A stretch of DNA of 64,000 nucleotides, from the NCBI RefSeq assembly GCF_052119705.1, contig NZ_JBGQOP010000009.1:53654-117653 (forward strand), read 5' to 3'. Below the pieces are notes generated by a model. The model was not told the DNA's origin. It saw nothing but the letters and a program-made list of their open reading frames with translations, and made no database searches. This DNA is from Oceanimonas sp052119705 (GTDB lineage: Bacteria; Pseudomonadota; Gammaproteobacteria; Enterobacterales; Aeromonadaceae). Made by a program: the position numbers and the translations under genes. Every line of letters starts with the position of its first letter. The first letter of the stretch is position 1. Positions 52,846 to 61,684 of this stretch are shown here, piece after piece.

Positions 52846-53838
52846 TTAAAGTATGCCGTCAATCGAGTCATGTAGCTCGGCAGGCCAAACACCACACTGC
52901 ACCTGACCAATATGTGATAACTGCAGCAACAACATGGCCAAACGCGACTGACCAATACCGCCGCCCACCGTTTGAGGCAACTCACCGGCTAACAGCGCTT
53001 GGTGCCATTCCTGCTCTGCTCTGTCTTCTTGGCCAGTTAACGCCAGCTGATAACGTAGCGCTTCTTTATCAACGCGTATCCCCATAGAAGAGAGCTCGAA
53101 TGCATTTTCTAAGATAGGGTTCCAGACTAAGATATCGCCATTTAAGCCACACAAGCCATCTTCACCTAGGCTCGACCAATCATCGTAATCCGGTGCCCGC
53201 ACATCATGGCGGTCACCATGGCTTAACTGACAACCTATGCCAATTAAGAATACCGCACCAAACTCTTTGGCAATGGCGCGTTCACGGCCTTTGGCATCTA
53301 AATCAGGGTAACGCGTTAATAATTCTTCGGCGTGCAAGACATGAATTTGCTCGGGCAAGAAAGGCGTTAAGCCGTATCGCTCAGCCGCCGCCATTTCCGT
53401 TTGTTTGATAGCATCGTAAATCTTATTGACCACAGTCACCAAGAAATTGACGTTGCGGTCTCGTTCCAACATAACTAGCTCCCAGTCCCACTGATCCACA
53501 TACACGGAGTGGATGGGGCTTAAGCTGTCTTCGTCTGGGCGCAGCGCCTTCATGTTGGTGTAAATGCCCTCTCCTGCTTCAAACTCAAAACGAGCCAAGG
53601 TATGGCGCTTCCACTTAGCCAAGGAGTGCACTACTTCAAACGTGGATTGTGGAATGGCTTTCACTTTAACCTGCACCGCTTTTTCTGAGCCAGACAGGTT
53701 GTCTTGCATGCCATCGCCTAGACGACTGAGAATGGGGGCTTGCACTTCCAGTAGGTTGAGCTGCTGCGCCAATTGATCGGAGAAAGATTCTTTTACAAAA
53801 CGGATCTGGCGTTGGCGTTCAATATAGGACTGCTTCAT
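52846..53838 (-). CDS. asnA: aspartate-ammonia ligase
   Basis: 330 residues from ATG 53838 (MKQSYIERQRQIRFVK), the family N-terminus. EVQAPILSRLGDGMQDNLSG, SVYVDQWDWE and RYPDLDAKGRERAIAKEFGAVFLIGIG match AsnA; ETVGGGIGQSRL-type GGGIGQSRLAMLLL closes the active site. It makes asparagine with ammonia in the cytoplasm. Divergent from asnC, its usual regulator. Confidence 0.97.
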   Translation of the reverse strand: MKQSYIERQRQIRFVKESFSDQLAQQLNLLEVQAPILSRLGDGMQDNLSGSEKAVQVKVKAIPQSTFEVVHSLAKWKRHTLARFEFEAGEGIYTNMKALRPDEDSLSPIHSVYVDQWDWELVMLERDRNVNFLVTVVNKIYDAIKQTEMAAAERYGLTPFLPEQIHVLHAEELLTRYPDLDAKGRERAIAKEFGAVFLIGIGCQLSHGDRHDVRAPDYDDWSSLGEDGLCGLNGDILVWNPILENAFELSSMGIRVDKEALRYQLALTGQEDRAEQEWHQALLAGELPQTVGGGIGQSRLAMLLLQLSHIGQVQCGVWPAELHDSIDGIL

Positions 53839-53976
53839 CTCATGCACCTAGGTTGCTAATTGGTTTTGTTGAATTCTCAGACAAAATGCATTTTATTTCA
53901 ACATTACATAGTAAAAATGCCACCACTAATCTAGATTAAATAATTAAATGGCTTATTTTTGCGGAATACACAAAAT

Positions 53977-54450
53977 ATGATGATAAAAGGCGACCCACAT
54001 TATCAAATCGATAATTTAGATAAATCGATTCTCATGGCGTTAATGGACAATGCTCGCGCCCCTTACGCCGAATTGGCCAAGCGCTTTGCAGTCAGCCCCG
54101 GCACCATACATGTGCGGGTGGAAAAGATGAAACAAGCGGGCATTATCCAAGGCACTCGAGTGCAGGTGAGCTCAAAAAAACTCGGTTACGATGTGTGCTG
54201 CTTTATCGGCATTATCTTAAAGAGCGCCCGAGATTATCCGGCGGCTTTAGCCAAGCTAGAGCAGCTTGAAGAGGTGGTGGAGGCTTACTACACCACGGGC
54301 CAATACAATATTTTTATTAAGGTGATGACCCATTCCATAGATGAATTGCAGCAGGTGTTAGTGCACCGACTGCAAACCATAGATGAAATTCAATCTACCG
54401 AAACACTCATTTCACTGCAGCAACCAATTGACCGAGACGTAGCCCCTTAA
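53977..54450 (+). CDS. asnC: Lrp-family regulator AsnC
   Basis: 157 residues from ATG 53977 or the adjacent ATG 53980; a TTG at 53959 is less likely. Winged HTH (YAELAKRFAVSPGTIHVRVEK), then the RAM domain with LGYDVCCFIGIILKSARDYP and IDEIQSTETLISLQ. It activates asnA when asparagine is low and represses itself in enterobacteria. The 138-base divergent gap contains the shared control region. Confidence 0.95.
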   Translation: MMIKGDPHYQIDNLDKSILMALMDNARAPYAELAKRFAVSPGTIHVRVEKMKQAGIIQGTRVQVSSKKLGYDVCCFIGIILKSARDYPAALAKLEQLEEVVEAYYTTGQYNIFIKVMTHSIDELQQVLVHRLQTIDEIQSTETLISLQQPIDRDVAP

Positions 54451-54453
54451 GAC

Positions 54454-54552
54454 CAGCGCCCGGCACCGAGCACCAAGCGCCCAGCAAAAAAAGCACCGAA
54501 GCCATCAGCGTCGGTGCTTCACGTTCTCTATTTAGCTAGGCGCCGGGCGCTT
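54454..54552. repeat. family B inverted repeat, copy 4
   Basis: Left arm CAGCGCCCGGCACCGAGCAC with AAGCGCCCAGC at 54454-54485; right arm TAGCTAGGCGCCGGGCGCT at 54533-54551. The arms flank the terminator at 54488-54520. Confidence 0.8.
54488..54520 (-). terminator. terminator of Spy-like gene
   Basis: AAGCACCGA stem, 12-base loop, TCGGTGCTT stem; on the minus strand it is followed by TTTTT. Nested in a family B repeat. Confidence 0.78.
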
Positions 54553-54557
54553 TACAC

Positions 54558-55031
54558 TTACTTCTTCGCTTTAGTCAGCAAGTCTTGCAACTGCTTGATA
54601 CGCAATTGCTTGAGCTTATGGTCGGCGGCGATTTTTTCTAAGGTTGCGTCTTTAAGTGCCTTATCGGTTATCTTTTGGGCTTTATGCTCTGCCATTAACG
54701 TACGCAGTTGGCCTTGCTCGATTTTCGCGTTTAACCGCGCTTGGCTGGCCTTAATAAACTGGGCTTTTAGCTCAGGGGTTTCCAGCTTCTCTAGATGCTT
54801 ATTCAAATACGTTTCAAAATGCTCTGGGCTCATCTGCTGCTTATGGCCGCGCTGATAGCTATTGCCATGGCCCTTATGGCCATCATAGCTGCCGTGTTGC
54901 ATCTTATGCTGATGACTAGCTTGAGCTGCTGCAACTGGCGGCTCACTGGCTGTTTGTTCGGCCATGACCCAAGCCGGAGCGGTTAATAAGCTGGTGGCGA
55001 GTATCAGGGCGCTATATTTCATGTTCATCAT
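54558..55031 (-). CDS. Spy/CpxP-like periplasmic protein
   Basis: 157 residues. Signal peptide (LATSLLTAPAWVMA) then a His/Gly/Lys-rich segment (HQHKMQHGSYDGHKGHGNS) that could bind metal. The helical remainder (LETPELKAQFIKASQARL...) has the LTxxQ-type spacing of Spy/CpxP/CnrX proteins only loosely. GAGG is five bases before the ATG at 55031. It is divergent from a two-component system that probably controls it. A chaperone or metal-sensing role is inference. Confidence 0.65.
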   Translation of the reverse strand: MMNMKYSALILATSLLTAPAWVMAEQTASEPPVAAAQASHQHKMQHGSYDGHKGHGNSYQRGHKQQMSPEHFETYLNKHLEKLETPELKAQFIKASQARLNAKIEQGQLRTLMAEHKAQKITDKALKDATLEKIAADHKLKQLRIKQLQDLLTKAKK

Positions 55032-55127
55032 AATGACCTCAATTAGGGGTGGACTCGGTAGCCATTAAAACAGCCAACTGTCAGTAAAATGTGTCAGAAC
55101 TCGGCTTTATTGTCACAAAGTGTGCCG

Positions 55128-55255
55128 TCACTTATACCCTCACTTATGTGCCATAACCTATGGCAAAAACGGGGCTTGCCATACTTTGACATTCTTTCTG
55201 CCTACTGGCCGCTTATACTGGCGCCGTTGTTATAAGTAGCGGTCATAAGTGGCGG
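55128..55255. promoter_or_regulatory. four CACTTAT/ATAAGTG motifs in divergent promoter region
   Basis: TCACTTAT occurs twice 12 bases apart at 55128 and 55140. The complementary form ATAAGTNGCGG occurs twice 13 bases apart at 55232 and 55245. Paired direct repeats of this kind are the usual binding pattern of OmpR-family regulators, and the adjacent gene encodes one. Confidence 0.5.
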
Positions 55256-55272
55256 CGACAAGAGGAGCAGGC

Positions 55273-56001
55273 ATGGATCAGACTAAACAATTATTGGTGG
55301 TGGATGACCACGGTGAGATCCGTGATTTACTAAAGCGCTTCTTAGAACAGCACGGCTATCGCGTGCAAGGCGTGGCGGACGGCAATGCCATGCGCCAGCA
55401 TTTAACCCATCATGCCCCAGACTTAATTATTCTCGATCTTATGCTGCCCGGCGACGATGGCTTAACCTTGTGCCGAGAGCTGCGCGGTCAAGGTAATCAG
55501 GTGCCCATTATTATGCTCACCGCCGTCGGCGAAGAAACAGACCGCATCGTGGGCTTAGAGATGGGTGCCGATGACTATTTACCTAAGCCGTTTAATCCTC
55601 GGGAATTACTCGCACGCATTAAAGCCGTACTTAGGCGTCAATCCATAGCTGAGAGCCCAGCCAACGCCGTGCAAGAAGCGGCGCACTTGCACTTTGATCG
55701 CTGGTGCTTAGACCTCAGTCGGCGCGAGCTGCGCGACGAGCAAGGTATCACCGTCAGCTTAAGCACAGCCGAGTTTGATTTATTACGGGTGTTTACGCAG
55801 CATCCGCATCATGTGCTTAGCCGAGATCAGCTGTTAGATTTGGCCCGTGGTCGCGAAGCTCAAGCCTTCGATCGCGCCATAGATACACTGGTCAGTCGGC
55901 TGCGCCGCAAGTTGGAGCTGGACTCCAAGCAACCACGCTTAATCAAAACCATTTGGGGCGGCGGCTATATGTTAGTAGCGGATGTGCGCCATGGGGATTA
56001 A
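55273..56001 (+). CDS. OmpR-family response regulator
   Basis: 242 residues from ATG 55273 after GAGGAGCAGGC; a GTG at 55249 is rejected. Receiver with DDH acidic pocket and Asp55 (IILDLMLPGDDG), PKPFNPRELLARIKAVLRR, then winged helix DNA-binding domain (LSTAEFDLLRVF, DTLVSRLRRKLE, IKTIWGGGYML). Closest in character to OmpR. The kinase gene overlaps its end. Confidence 0.9.
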   Translation: MDQTKQLLVVDDHGEIRDLLKRFLEQHGYRVQGVADGNAMRQHLTHHAPDLIILDLMLPGDDGLTLCRELRGQGNQVPIIMLTAVGEETDRIVGLEMGADDYLPKPFNPRELLARIKAVLRRQSIAESPANAVQEAAHLHFDRWCLDLSRRELRDEQGITVSLSTAEFDLLRVFTQHPHHVLSRDQLLDLARGREAQAFDRAIDTLVSRLRRKLELDSKQPRLIKTIWGGGYMLVADVRHGD

Positions 56002-57376
56002 GCGCCTACGTTTTTGGCTGAGCAGCCTAAGTGGCCAAATCGTCATGGTGGCACTGCTGTTTTTAGTCGTCATACAGCTGGTAGGCATACAGATTTATCG
56101 CATGGAGCGAGAAGAAACGCTTGGCTTAGTCGACAGTCGCTTTGCCCTGCAACGGGTTGTGTCAGCCATTCGCTTACTCAATCAATCCCCCGAGAACTTA
56201 CATGATGAGATATTGCGCGCCAGCCGCAGCGAAACGCTACGTTTGCGCATCAGGGATCAAGGCACCACGCCTGCGGAGCGCAATCCAAAGTTTGAGCGCA
56301 TAGTGCGCAGCAAGCTGGAATACCCCAAACAGCTTGCCATTCAGATCAGCGCCGAGCGCAACCCGGTTGCTGGCCACTCGTTACCTCATAATCACCCCCG
56401 TGGCCAAGCACAGCCAACACGCCGAGCTCAAGGCATGCGCACCGATGTGCGTTTACAGGGCAGCATTGAGCTGGAAGATGGCCGCTGGCTGGATTTTATC
56501 TCATTACGTGATAACGAAATTCCCAACTGGTCGATTAAAGCCGTGTTGTCTTTTGTACTATTAGCTGGGCTGTTAGCGGGCTTGATGATCTGGCTCTTGC
56601 AGCGCACCACTCGCCCCTTAAAACAGTTGGCCCAGCAGGCAGAGCGGCTCGGTCGCGGTGATAAGCCTGAGCCTATTAGCGAAAGCGGCCCGCGAGAAAT
56701 TCGCCACACCCTCACCGCCTTTAACCGCATGCAAGACCGGCTGGATCGCTTTGTCTCGGATCGCACCCGCATGCTAGCCGCCATTTCTCACGACTTACGT
56801 ACGCCGCTGACCACCGTAAAGTTGCGCTGTGAGTTTTTGTCCGACGGTGAAGACAAGCAAAAAATACAACAAAGCTTGAGTATCATGGAGCAGATGCTGA
56901 GCGCTACTTTGCAATTTGCTCGGGAAGACGGCTTAGCCGAGCCGATCCGTAATTTGGACTTACCCAGCTTGCTACAAAGCCTGTGTGATGACTTACAAGA
57001 TAATGGCTTTGATGTCAGCTTAGTGGCGCAAAGCGCCGTTATTTATCGCGGTCGCCCCAGTGCCTTGCGCCGTGCCTTACAAAACCTGCTCGACAATGGC
57101 GTAAAATATGGCGGCAAAGTGGAAGCCGAACTCGAGGTCACGCCTACCCAAGTACAAATACGTATTCGCGACTTTGGCCCCGGCATACCCGCAGAGCAAT
57201 TAGAGGAAGTGTTTAAACCCTTTACTCGGCTGGATACGGCGCGAAATATGGAAGATGGCAGCATTGGCTTGGGGTTGGCCATAGCGCGCACCTTAGTCCA
57301 CCAACATGGTGGCCAGTTATTACTGAGCAATCATCCGCGAGGTGGCTTACTGGCACAGGTTTTTTTACCACGCTAG
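55991..57376 (+). CDS. EnvZ-type sensor histidine kinase
   Basis: 461 residues from ATG 55991; an ATG three codons upstream is equally possible. Both overlap the regulator gene. Two membrane segments (about 15-35 and 176-196 of this form) flank a periplasmic domain; HAMP begins RTTRPLKQLAQQAERL. H-box AISHDLRTPLTTVKLR, N-box LQNLLDNGVKYGG, and GSIGLGLAIARTLV are intact. Partner of the OmpR-like regulator; signal unknown. Confidence 0.9.
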   Translation: MGIKRLRFWLSSLSGQIVMVALLFLVVIQLVGIQIYRMEREETLGLVDSRFALQRVVSAIRLLNQSPENLHDEILRASRSETLRLRIRDQGTTPAERNPKFERIVRSKLEYPKQLAIQISAERNPVAGHSLPHNHPRGQAQPTRRAQGMRTDVRLQGSIELEDGRWLDFISLRDNEIPNWSIKAVLSFVLLAGLLAGLMIWLLQRTTRPLKQLAQQAERLGRGDKPEPISESGPREIRHTLTAFNRMQDRLDRFVSDRTRMLAAISHDLRTPLTTVKLRCEFLSDGEDKQKIQQSLSIMEQMLSATLQFAREDGLAEPIRNLDLPSLLQSLCDDLQDNGFDVSLVAQSAVIYRGRPSALRRALQNLLDNGVKYGGKVEAELEVTPTQVQIRIRDFGPGIPAEQLEEVFKPFTRLDTARNMEDGSIGLGLAIARTLVHQHGGQLLLSNHPRGGLLAQVFLPR

Positions 57377-57442
57377 CGCGCTTTACACAGCGAATGAAAG
57401 TTCCTACATTGGCTCATCTCACTCATACAAGGACAAGATGTC

Positions 57443-58711
57443 ATGAAAGACGAAACGCTGGTGGTTCATTACGGTTACACCACAGATCCCACCACCAAAT
57501 CCGTGGCCGTGCCCATCTACCAAACCGTGGCTTACGAGTTTGACAGCGCCCAGCATGGCGCCGATTTGTTTAACCTGGAAGTGCCGGGCAATATCTATAC
57601 CCGCATCATGAACCCCACCAACGATGTGATCGAGCAGCGGGTAGCCGCACTGGAAGGCGGCATCGCTGGCCTGGCAGTATCGGCAGGCAGCGCCGCCATT
57701 CATTATACTTTAATCAACTTGGCGCAAAACGGCGATAACATAGTCACCACGCCTCAGCTCTATGGCGGCACCTATACCTTATTCGCACATATGTTGCCGA
57801 GCATGGGCATAGAAGTGCGTTTTGCCGAAGATGCTAGCCCAGAGGCGATAACCAAACTGATCGATGACAGAACCAAGGCGGTATTTTGCGAAAGTATTGG
57901 TAACCCAGCCGGCAACGTCACCGACTTGCAAGGCTTGGCCGATGCCGCCCATGCCCAAGGCGTGCCTTTAGTGGTGGATAACACGGTCGCCAGCCCAATT
58001 TTGTGTAAGCCCATCGAATTTGGTGCCGATATTGTGCTGCATTCGCTGACCAAATACATAGGCGGCCACGGTAACTCGCTGGGGGGCATGATTGTCGACA
58101 GCGGCAAGTTTGATTGGTCTCAGCATAAAACCCGCTTCCCACAGTTTAATAATCCTGAGCCTGCTTATCATGGCGTTGTGTATACCGAATCCTTTGGCCC
58201 TGCGGCCTTTATTGCCCGCGCCCGCACAGTGCCACTGCGCAATACCGGCAGCACCTTGTCGCCGATGAATACCTTCTTGTTGCTGCAAGGGCTAGAAACC
58301 TTGCCACTGCGCATGGAACGTCATGTAGAAAATACCTTTAAAGTGGCAGAGTATTTACAGAATCATGCCGCCGTTGACTGGGTAAATTATGCGGGCTTAA
58401 AAGACCATCCAGATTACGAACGTGCCCAGCGCTACATGAAGGGCAAGCCGTCGGCCATTTTATCCTTTGGTCTGAAAGGCGGTTATGAAGCCGGTGTGCG
58501 TTTCTACGATGCCCTCGCGCTTATCAAGCGCTTGGTGAATATTGGTGATACGCGATCTCTCGCCTGCCACCCCGCTTCCACCACTCATCGTCAAATGAGT
58601 GAAGTCGAACAGGCACAAGCCGGCGTTAAGCCGGAGATGATCCGTCTATCCATCGGCATCGAGCATATCGACGATATTATTGCGGATATAGCGCAAGCGT
58701 TAAAAGCCTAA
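57443..58711 (+). CDS. metY: O-acetylhomoserine sulfhydrylase MetY
   Basis: 422 residues, PLP-dependent Cys/Met-metabolism family. PLP Lys in LHSLTKYIGGHGNSLGG; YTRIMNPTNDVIEQRVAALEGG and TRSLACHPASTTHRQM are typical, and the long form separates it from MetB/MetC. It joins O-acetylhomoserine with sulfide, the product of the cys operon, to give homocysteine. Convergent with metF. Confidence 0.93.
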   Translation: MKDETLVVHYGYTTDPTTKSVAVPIYQTVAYEFDSAQHGADLFNLEVPGNIYTRIMNPTNDVIEQRVAALEGGIAGLAVSAGSAAIHYTLINLAQNGDNIVTTPQLYGGTYTLFAHMLPSMGIEVRFAEDASPEAITKLIDDRTKAVFCESIGNPAGNVTDLQGLADAAHAQGVPLVVDNTVASPILCKPIEFGADIVLHSLTKYIGGHGNSLGGMIVDSGKFDWSQHKTRFPQFNNPEPAYHGVVYTESFGPAAFIARARTVPLRNTGSTLSPMNTFLLLQGLETLPLRMERHVENTFKVAEYLQNHAAVDWVNYAGLKDHPDYERAQRYMKGKPSAILSFGLKGGYEAGVRFYDALALIKRLVNIGDTRSLACHPASTTHRQMSEVEQAQAGVKPEMIRLSIGIEHIDDIIADIAQALKA

Positions 58712-58791
58712 ATAATCCTGAGAGGTGAGGCGAAAAAAGGCTTCGCTCTTTCAGCCATAAGCTATAAGTCAAACTCAGCGTCGCCTTAAAT

Positions 58792-58824
58792 AAAAAGCCC
58801 CGTAACCTAAGTTACGGGGCTTTT
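58792..58824. terminator. bidirectional terminator between metY and metF
   Basis: AAAAGCCCCGTAAC stem, CTAA loop region, GTTACGGGGCTTTT stem. Both strands carry T-runs, so it serves both convergent genes. Confidence 0.9.
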
Positions 58825-58868
58825 ACTTGCTCATGCTACGCAAAGTCGCCTATCGAATGATTGCCGAC

Positions 58869-59771
58869 TTAAGCTGGCACTGTTATTTGCGGACGCACGC
58901 CTAAGCTGTGACAAATCGCATAAGTCAGATCCGAGCGGTTGAGGGTATAGAAGTGGAAATCTTTCACTCCTTCTTGGCTCAATACGCGTACCTGATCCAT
59001 GGCAATACTGGCGCCCACTAAGTTTCGAGTATTCTGATCGTTTTCCAAGCCTTGGAAGCGCTGATGCATCCAGTTTGGAATACGTACGTTAGAAAACCCC
59101 GCAAACTTAATTAAGGTCTGATAGTTAGACACCGGCAATATACCCGGCACTATTTCAGTGTCGATGCCGATAGTCACGCAACGATCTCTAAAACGCAGGT
59201 AAGACTCCACATCGAAGAAGAACTGCGTAATCGCACGATTAGCACCCGCATCTATCTTACGCTTCAAGCTCAGTAAATCCGCCTGCGCGCTCTTTGCTTC
59301 TGGGTGTACCTCAGGATAGGCCGCCACCGAGATATCAAAGTCGGCTTCTTCTTTGAGCAGTCGCACTAAGTCTTCGGCATACATGTCGGGCTTTGCCAAG
59401 CCCTCAGGTAAATCACCGCGCAATGCCACAATAGAGCGAATACCGCTGTTCCAGTAATCTTTAGCAATCTCACGTAATTCGGTACGGCTGGCATCGATAC
59501 AAGTCAGGTGTGGTACGGCAATCAGGCCCGTTTTCTCCTGAATGTCTTTGATCACCTTATGGGTTCTATCTCGAGTACCAGAGTTAGCACCGTAAGTAAC
59601 GGAGACAAACTTGGGTGCCAAAGTACTGAGTCGGTCGATAGAGTCCCATAAGGTTTTCTCCATCTGCTCACTGTTTGGCGGAAAAAACTCAAATGAGACA
59701 TTAATATCGCCATTTAGCTCAGCCATTGTCTGATTCAGCGCTTCTACATGACGCGCGCTATAAAAACCCAT
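58869..59771 (-). CDS. metF: 5,10-methylenetetrahydrofolate reductase
   Basis: 300 residues. FEFFPPNSEQMEKTLW N-terminus with catalytic Glu, SVTYGANSGTRDRT, ALRGDLPEG, and AITQFFFDVESYLRF match MetF. It produces methyl-THF for methionine synthase. It lies 22 bases downstream of the metE remnant, as in a former metE-metF operon; how it is now transcribed is unclear. Confidence 0.96.
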   Translation of the reverse strand: MGFYSARHVEALNQTMAELNGDINVSFEFFPPNSEQMEKTLWDSIDRLSTLAPKFVSVTYGANSGTRDRTHKVIKDIQEKTGLIAVPHLTCIDASRTELREIAKDYWNSGIRSIVALRGDLPEGLAKPDMYAEDLVRLLKEEADFDISVAAYPEVHPEAKSAQADLLSLKRKIDAGANRAITQFFFDVESYLRFRDRCVTIGIDTEIVPGILPVSNYQTLIKFAGFSNVRIPNWMHQRFQGLENDQNTRNLVGASIAMDQVRVLSQEGVKDFHFYTLNRSDLTYAICHSLGVRPQITVPA

Positions 59772-59793
59772 GTTTATCTCCTGACAACTTAAA

Positions 59794-60228
59794 TTAAAAC
59801 GATTCCTTTATGCCTCGGCTGGCATAGGTCTTACGCAGTTCGGTGGTCGCTGTCACCATGTTGGCCAAGGCAATACGAGTCTCTTCCCAGTTACGCGTCT
59901 TCAAACCACAGTCTGGATTCACCCAGATGCGCTCTTTTGGCAGACGTGCAACGGCTTTTTCGATCAACTTAACCATTTCTGCCACAGTCGGCGTACGCGG
60001 TGAGTGGATGTCGTACACGCCAGATCCAATCTCATTGGGGTAGGCGAAGTCACGGAATACGTCCAGCAGTTGCATGTTAGAACGTGATGTTTCGATAGTG
60101 ATCACGTCCGCATCCAAACGAGCAATTGATTCGATAATTTCGTTGAACTCAGAATAACACATGTGTGTGTGGATCTGAGTACTGTCCGCGACCACAACAG
60201 CACTTAAACGAAAGGCTGTTTCGGCCAG
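59794..60228 (-). pseudogene. metE: 3' remnant of cobalamin-independent methionine synthase
   Basis: About 144 codons homologous to the C-terminus of MetE (~755 residues): ETAFRLSAVVVADSTQIHTH, ITIETSRSNMQLL, YPNEIGSGVYDIHSPR, WVNPDCGLKTRNWEETR. An in-frame TAA at 60229-60231 and the ompW end 99 bases away show that about 80 percent of the gene was deleted. Zinc ligands (HTHMC, NPDCG) remain, but the protein cannot work alone. The organism presumably uses MetH. Confidence 0.88.
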
Positions 60229-60326
60229 TTAGCTCAGGAGTTCACAAAAAAGGGCACAAAAAAGGGCAGATCCTGAGACCCACCCTAATCGCTCCGAGAC
60301 CTAGCGCCTCGTAAATAACTAATTTA

Positions 60327-60938
60327 TTAGAAGCGGTAGCCTAAACCCACCATAACGCCTACAGGGTCTATGCTGGTTTTAGTCGCTGAGCCGCCATTAA
60401 TCGTCACCTCAGTATCAATGTCCATATACCAAAGAGAACTGTTCACGAACCAATTCTCATTAACGGCCATATCAATACCCGCCTGCGCGGCCCAGCCCCA
60501 AGAGCTGCTAGCATTAATTTTAGCTCCATCTAAAGCATTAACGCCTTTTTCATCAAAGAAAAAAGTGTAGTTAATACCAGCACCTACGTAAGGACGTACC
60601 TTGCTCTGTGAATTACCAAAGTAATACTGTGCCATCAGACTAGGCGGTAGATGTTTAACTTTCGCAACTTCGCCTGCACCTTCTAAGTCCACGCCATGAG
60701 AGAAAGGCGTAGCACCCAATAGTTCAACACCCCAGTTGTCGGTCAAAAGGTAGGAAACAGTAAAACCAAACTGGGTGTCATTTTTTACATCTATTGGGCC
60801 TGCACCTGGTACTTCACCACCGCTGCCATTAGGGCTCACCATAATAGCACCGCCACGAACTAAGACATCGCCAGCTTGGTGAGCAAAAGCAGAAGGAGCC
60901 AATAAGGCAGCGGCAACCAATAGGGAAACTTTTTTCAT
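60327..60938 (-). CDS. ompW: outer-membrane protein OmpW
   Basis: 203 residues. Signal peptide to about SAFA|H, eight-stranded barrel with FGFTVSYLLTDNWGVELLGATPFSH, LPPSLMAQYYFG and C-terminal VMVGLGYRF ending in Phe. OmpW forms a narrow hydrophobic channel; in enterobacteria its level responds to oxygen and salt. A weak FNR-like half-site lies upstream (61012-61025). Downstream DNA is the metE deletion joint. Confidence 0.92.
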   Translation of the reverse strand: MKKVSLLVAAALLAPSAFAHQAGDVLVRGGAIMVSPNGSGGEVPGAGPIDVKNDTQFGFTVSYLLTDNWGVELLGATPFSHGVDLEGAGEVAKVKHLPPSLMAQYYFGNSQSKVRPYVGAGINYTFFFDEKGVNALDGAKINASSSWGWAAQAGIDMAVNENWFVNSSLWYMDIDTEVTINGGSATKTSIDPVGVMVGLGYRF

Positions 60939-61137
60939 GCTTTATCCTTAATTTATTATGGTGTTGTCTAACTAATTGGCGTCAGTTTGCCTCAGCTGTT
61001 ACGGACTGGTTTTGATTTAACGCAAACTTGGTGTCGAAAACTTGATTATCTTTGAACTTTTGCTATCAATAAAAAATAGCTAGGTTGACGACTAGCTATA
61101 ATAAGCGTCTTAGGGTATATCTTAGGTATCGAGATCA

Positions 61138-61167
61138 GGCAGCGCTTTTAGCGTTGCCTGCTTTTTT
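61138..61167 (+). terminator. hairpin with T-run in rnk leader
   Basis: CAGGCAGCGC stem, TTTTA loop, GCGTTGCCTG stem followed by CTTTTTT, ending just before the rnk ribosome-binding site. It may be an attenuator, or end an upstream transcript. Confidence 0.6.
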
Positions 61168-61179
61168 ATGGAGGTTTAT

Positions 61180-61587
61180 ATGGCTCAGTTGCCACCTATT
61201 ACTATATCTACCCTAGATCTAGTACGGCTAGAAGCCTTGCTAGAGAAACAGCCCGAGTCCGACGCGGTCGTACGGCTAGAAAATGAGCTTGATCGCGCTA
61301 CAGTGGTTCCTCCTACCGAGGTACCAGATAATATAGTGACCATGAACTCCACTATCACCTTTGCCATGGCGACCGGTAAAGAAACCTTTACCAAAACGCT
61401 GTGTTATCCAAAAGATATGGACAACGGTAACAACAAAATATCGGTACTGGCTCCCATAGGCGCGGCGATTCTTGGGTTAAGCGTTGGTCAAAGCATCGAA
61501 TGGCCAGCTCCCAATGGTAAAACGATGCAAGTTAGCATTACTGCCGTCGACTACCAGCCTGAGCGTGCTGGCGATTATCAAGCATAA
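61180..61587 (+). CDS. rnk: Rnk, GreA/GreB-fold RNA polymerase-binding protein
   Basis: 135 residues from ATG 61180; GGAGG lies six bases upstream and overlaps an earlier in-frame ATG (61168), which I reject. MAQLPPITISTLDLVRLEALL start and C-terminal FKBP-like part (ISVLAPIGAAILGLSVGQSIEWPAPNG) match E. coli Rnk (136 residues). It binds RNA polymerase and affects nucleoside diphosphate kinase levels. Confidence 0.92.
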   Translation: MAQLPPITISTLDLVRLEALLEKQPESDAVVRLENELDRATVVPPTEVPDNIVTMNSTITFAMATGKETFTKTLCYPKDMDNGNNKISVLAPIGAAILGLSVGQSIEWPAPNGKTMQVSITAVDYQPERAGDYQA

Positions 61588-61591
61588 ATAG

Positions 61592-61619
61592 AAAAAGGCG
61601 CATATTTGCGCCTTTTTCT
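61592..61619 (+). terminator. rnk terminator
   Basis: AAAAAGGCGCA stem, TATT loop, TGCGCCTTTTT with T-run. Confidence 0.88.
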
Positions 61620-61684
61620 ATTTAGGTTTCCTAAAGAATATGTTCTCACCACTAGCCCGCACTTATTAGTATCACGGAACCAAC

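Noticed and set aside
55186..55219. TTGACA and TATACT as a sigma70 promoter
   Set aside because: Spacing is 22 bases, too long for a normal promoter.
61012..61025. FNR-like site upstream of ompW (TTGATTTAACGCAA)
   Set aside because: One half-site is good but the other deviates at two positions; too weak to list as a feature.
61085..61102. TTGACG and TATAAT upstream of rnk
   Set aside because: Only six bases apart, so they cannot be the -35 and -10 of one promoter.
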